Source of the DNA: a bacterium ADurb.Bin374
Lineage (GTDB): Bacteria; Riflebacteria; Ozemobacteria; Ozemobacterales; Ozemobacteraceae
Assembly (NCBI GenBank): GCA_002068715.1
Contig: MWAR01000623.1
Span: 1-10,482, forward strand
Length of the DNA stretch: 10,482 nucleotides
Direction: 5' to 3'
In this document: positions 8,966 through 10,482 of the stretch, piece after piece
How positions within the stretch are numbered: the stretch's first letter is position 1
How the letters are laid out: the number at the start of each line of letters is the position of its first letter
The notes under the pieces: model-generated
The model's database searches: none
What the model saw: the letters and a program-made list of their open reading frames with translations, nothing else
What the model was told of the DNA's origin: nothing
Made by a program: the position numbers and the translations under genes

Positions 8966-9862
8966 TATCACAGCTCCCACGTCGCGCGAGAGCGTGACAA
9001 AATACGCCAATTGGTTTTGGAAGGGCTTGGTTGGAAACTGCTTCGTGTATGGTCAACTGACTGGTGGGTTAATCGGCCAAAAGCTCTGGAGATGCTCAAC
9101 GAAAACCTGACACGACTGCTCAACGCAGACCGGAAACAGCGCGATGAAGCCGCCAGTGTTTTGGAGGCGCAGAAGAAGGCGGAAGTATCCGCGTCCCAAC
9201 AGGAAGCTGAGGAAAATACGACCACCGTTTCCCCTCCGAGTATCATCACTGATGATGACACGGATACTTCGTCACAGGAACCAAAGGCTGCTGCCCAGGT
9301 TGTCGTTATGGATCGGGATGAGACGCAGTATGCCATCGCTGATCTTGCTGGGGAACAATATCAGGCAGACCCGGGATTATTCTATGCAGACGAATATAAA
9401 TATCGTCTTGCAGCCATGATCGATCATGTCATTGATACGGAAGGGCCGATTCACGAGGAAGTTCTGGTCAGGCGAATTGCCCGACACCACGGATTCCAGC
9501 GTGCAGGTCGGCAAATCCGGGATATCATCATCGAGATTGCCAGGCAGCAGCGAGGGACAACATCCGAGAACGTCGGTTTGTTTTTCTGGCCTGAAGGCAT
9601 TGCCCCGCTTCAGTCTTCTCCTGCACGTTATAAAGACCGGAACGAGGAAATGAGAAAAGCGGAATACATCTGCAAAGAAGAACTCAGAGCAATCGATAGA
9701 CTCCTTGCATTGAACGGTAATGCCGTGGAGATTGGACGAAGCCTGGGGATAAATCGATTGAACCAGAGTTCACGCTTGCGCATCACGGAGACCACAGGTC
9801 ACGCCGACATTGTCGTGGAAAAGACGGAAGTGGCCTCTGAACCCTCATCACAGGTATCCTGA
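8948..9862 (+). pseudogene. C-terminal fragment of MTES_1575-type nuclease / DUF3320 protein (Hhe-like)
   Basis: The 304 remaining codons are the tail of what is normally a very large protein with DUF4011 and a helicase in front. The fragment begins with ECDGAMYHSS, then ARERDKIRQLVLEGLGW and WSTDWW (9050-9067); this is the second half of the MTES_1575 Vsr-like restriction-endonuclease fold, with the E-x-D pair kept but the earlier catalytic Asp strand lost. A charged, low-complexity linker (about 9085-9300) leads to DUF3320 (about 9390-9820), with EGPIHEEVLVRRIARHHG, RAGRQIRDIIIEIA and a late EIGRSLGINRL. The gene ends at TGA 9860-9862. No start codon or ribosome site exists at the break; the open frame further left is only the antisense of cmk. 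Codon use is more A/T-ending than in the minus-strand genes. Related full-length proteins are tied to phage defence (Hhe type). This piece alone should be inactive. Confidence 0.85.
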
Positions 9863-9903
9863 GATGGCTTAACGAAAGCTTAGGCTATTTCTGTGGAGTT
9901 CTA

Positions 9904-10012
9904 CTATTCGTTTATCTTGATCACGCCGCCCAGTCGGCGCAGAACTTCGGCCGGCCTCGACCTCTTTGAGGAGATTGATGATCTGATGCTCTGAAAACTT
10001 CGATATCCGCAT
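9904..10012 (-). mobile_element. Decayed IS3-family transposase OrfA fragment
   Basis: From ATG 10012 the minus strand reads MRISKFSEHQIINLLKEVEA followed by GRS, a good match to the conserved N-terminus of IS3-family OrfA (pattern K-F-[ST]-E-x-Q-I-I-x-x-L-K-E-x-E-A-G), the first helix of its DNA-binding HTH. The frame then shifts: from 9948 a second frame gives EVLRRLGGVIKINE and a stop at 9904-9906, where the family has EVCRRLG and the second HTH helix. A few codons, not a multiple of three bases, are missing between the two parts, and everything after LG is lost. No OrfB or confident terminal inverted repeats are present. It is a remnant, and suggests past IS activity beside the broken defence gene. 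Confidence 0.65.
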
Positions 10013-10045
10013 ACTTGATGGATTTCTTTCGACGCTCAAGTATGC
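10009..10045 (-). repeat. Perfect 10-bp inverted repeat over the OrfA start codon
   Basis: GCATACTTGA (10009-10018) and its exact complement (10036-10045) are separated by 17 bases. On the minus-strand transcript the second arm contains the OrfA ATG, so the hairpin could hide the start. In insertion sequences such structures can limit transposase expression from outside transcripts; here the gene is already broken. Confidence 0.6.
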
Positions 10046-10111
10046 CAGATTTTCTACTTATCCATGGTCTGGATTTCGTGGATACTTACATGATCAGCTC
10101 CACCGAGAAAT

Positions 10112-10154
10112 TCCCTGATCGTCGAGTGATTCGGCTTTCAGGGATTTTCTTTTT
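10112..10154 (+). terminator. Possible rho-independent terminator
   Basis: TCCCTGA (10112-10118) pairs with TCAGGGA (10138-10144), with a possible small inner stem CGAG/TTCG in the loop, followed on the plus strand by TTTTCTTTTT. It lies about 250 bases after the nuclease fragment. The stem is short and AT-rich at its base, so the call is tentative. Confidence 0.4.
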
Positions 10155-10211
10155 CCCGGATATTCCAACCTCTCTTCGCCTGATCGCCCATTCGATTGGA
10201 TCGCTCACCGT

Positions 10212-10260
10212 CAACTCTCTGCCAGAAGCCTGCTTTTGACACTGGCTTCGAAGAGAGTTG
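10212..10260. repeat. Interrupted hairpin with CAACTCTCT arms
   Basis: CAACTCTCT (10212-10220) pairs with AGAGAGTTG (10252-10260); after an internal bulge, GAAGCC (10225-10230) pairs with GGCTTC (10244-10249) around a 13-base loop. A further related word, CCAACCTCTCTTCG near 10166-10179, is complementary to the right arm with one base missing, so alternative pairing is possible. No function is assigned. Confidence 0.45.
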
Positions 10261-10361
10261 GAGAGAGAGGATTTCCATGATACAGTGGAATTCGCAATAT
10301 CCGTGTAGGCCTTGTAAAGATGCACGGAATCGATGCCGCCGACTAGAGATACCGAGAAGTG

Positions 10362-10482
10362 ATGCTTCGTAAACGACTCTACTGGATTTTCATGGTTCTG
10401 GCCGCCTGCTGCGTTCTGCAGGCAGCTTTCGATAGCGTTCACTTTATCGGCAATCTGCTCCGCCTCAGACAGGAGGCCCTGG
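10362..10482 (+). CDS. Possible N-terminus of a membrane protein (3' end outside window)
   Basis: Forty codons from ATG 10362 stay open to the right edge. They begin with MLRKRLYWIFMVLAACCVLQ, a basic start followed by a hydrophobic helix of about 16 residues, as in an uncleaved signal anchor or first transmembrane segment, and then an amphipathic stretch ending in NLLRLRQEAL. This layout would suit the start of a sensor or other membrane-anchored protein, but 40 residues cannot identify it. GC content rises again here. The upstream sequence has only a weak purine-rich GAGAAG too close to the ATG. A competing minus-strand frame (from the right edge to 10086) overlaps it and looks less gene-like. 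Confidence 0.45.
   Translation, partial: MLRKRLYWIFMVLAACCVLQAAFDSVHFIGNLLRLRQEAL

Larger units (their letters stand above)
9863..10361. other. Mostly non-coding stretch with IS remnant and hairpins
   Basis: About 500 bases have no convincing intact gene. They hold a decayed IS3-family OrfA start (minus strand) with a hairpin over its start codon, a terminator-like hairpin at 10112-10154 and an interrupted hairpin at 10212-10260, annotated separately. Two short open frames here lack family features and ribosome sites. Confidence 0.6.

Noticed and set aside
8963..9010. A TTG start at 9010 giving cmk a 16-residue N-terminus
   Set aside because: It has no ribosome site, no kinase similarity and no P-loop, and is antisense to conserved nuclease residues.
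10015..10239. 74-codon plus-strand frame
   Set aside because: It has no ribosome site or recognisable features and runs through a terminator-like hairpin.
10086..10442. 118-codon minus-strand frame
   Set aside because: It crosses several hairpins, has no recognisable features, and overlaps a plus-strand frame with a more plausible membrane-anchor start; it cannot be fully excluded because it is open at the right edge.

Overview
The window is 10,482 bases of bacterial DNA. Positions 1 to about 8,960 are GC-rich and read almost entirely from the minus strand. The remainder is AT-richer and contains broken genes. The organism cannot be named from the sequence. A Gram-negative-type bacterium with sigma-54 regulation is likely. 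The trypanosome-like GAPDH and the Cmk-S1 read-through ORF faintly suggest a spirochaete or another deep-branching lineage, but this is inference.

Layout in transcription order on the minus strand: (1) a cytidylate kinase gene (cmk) that has lost its 5' end runs in frame, without a stop codon, into rpsA, whose S1 protein carries seven S1 domains; rpsA ends at a clear hairpin terminator. (2) The glycolytic operon gap-pgk-tpiA follows, with 42 and 1 bases between genes, closed by a second strong terminator. (3) A 265-base spacer holds a long imperfect palindrome of a dispersed-repeat type. (4) A membrane sensor histidine kinase and its NtrC-type sigma-54 response regulator follow; the regulator runs off the left edge before its DNA-binding domain.

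On the plus strand, from about 8,948 to 9,862, lies the C-terminal part of a large protein with an MTES_1575-type (Vsr-like) nuclease segment and a DUF3320 domain, as found in DUF4011-helicase proteins of the Hhe defence type. Its front is missing. It meets the truncated cmk head to head at a stretch of about 15 bases that fits both gene families, one on each strand. This is either a real rearrangement breakpoint or an assembly chimera. Downstream are a decayed IS3-family OrfA fragment, several hairpins, and the possible start of a membrane protein leaving the right edge.

How the genes work together: GAPDH, PGK and TIM catalyse adjacent steps of lower glycolysis and were probably co-transcribed. 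The kinase-regulator pair would pass an extracytoplasmic signal to sigma-54 promoters not seen here. I found no complete new system. The most notable items are the cmk/nuclease junction, the seven-domain S1 protein and the GAPDH type.
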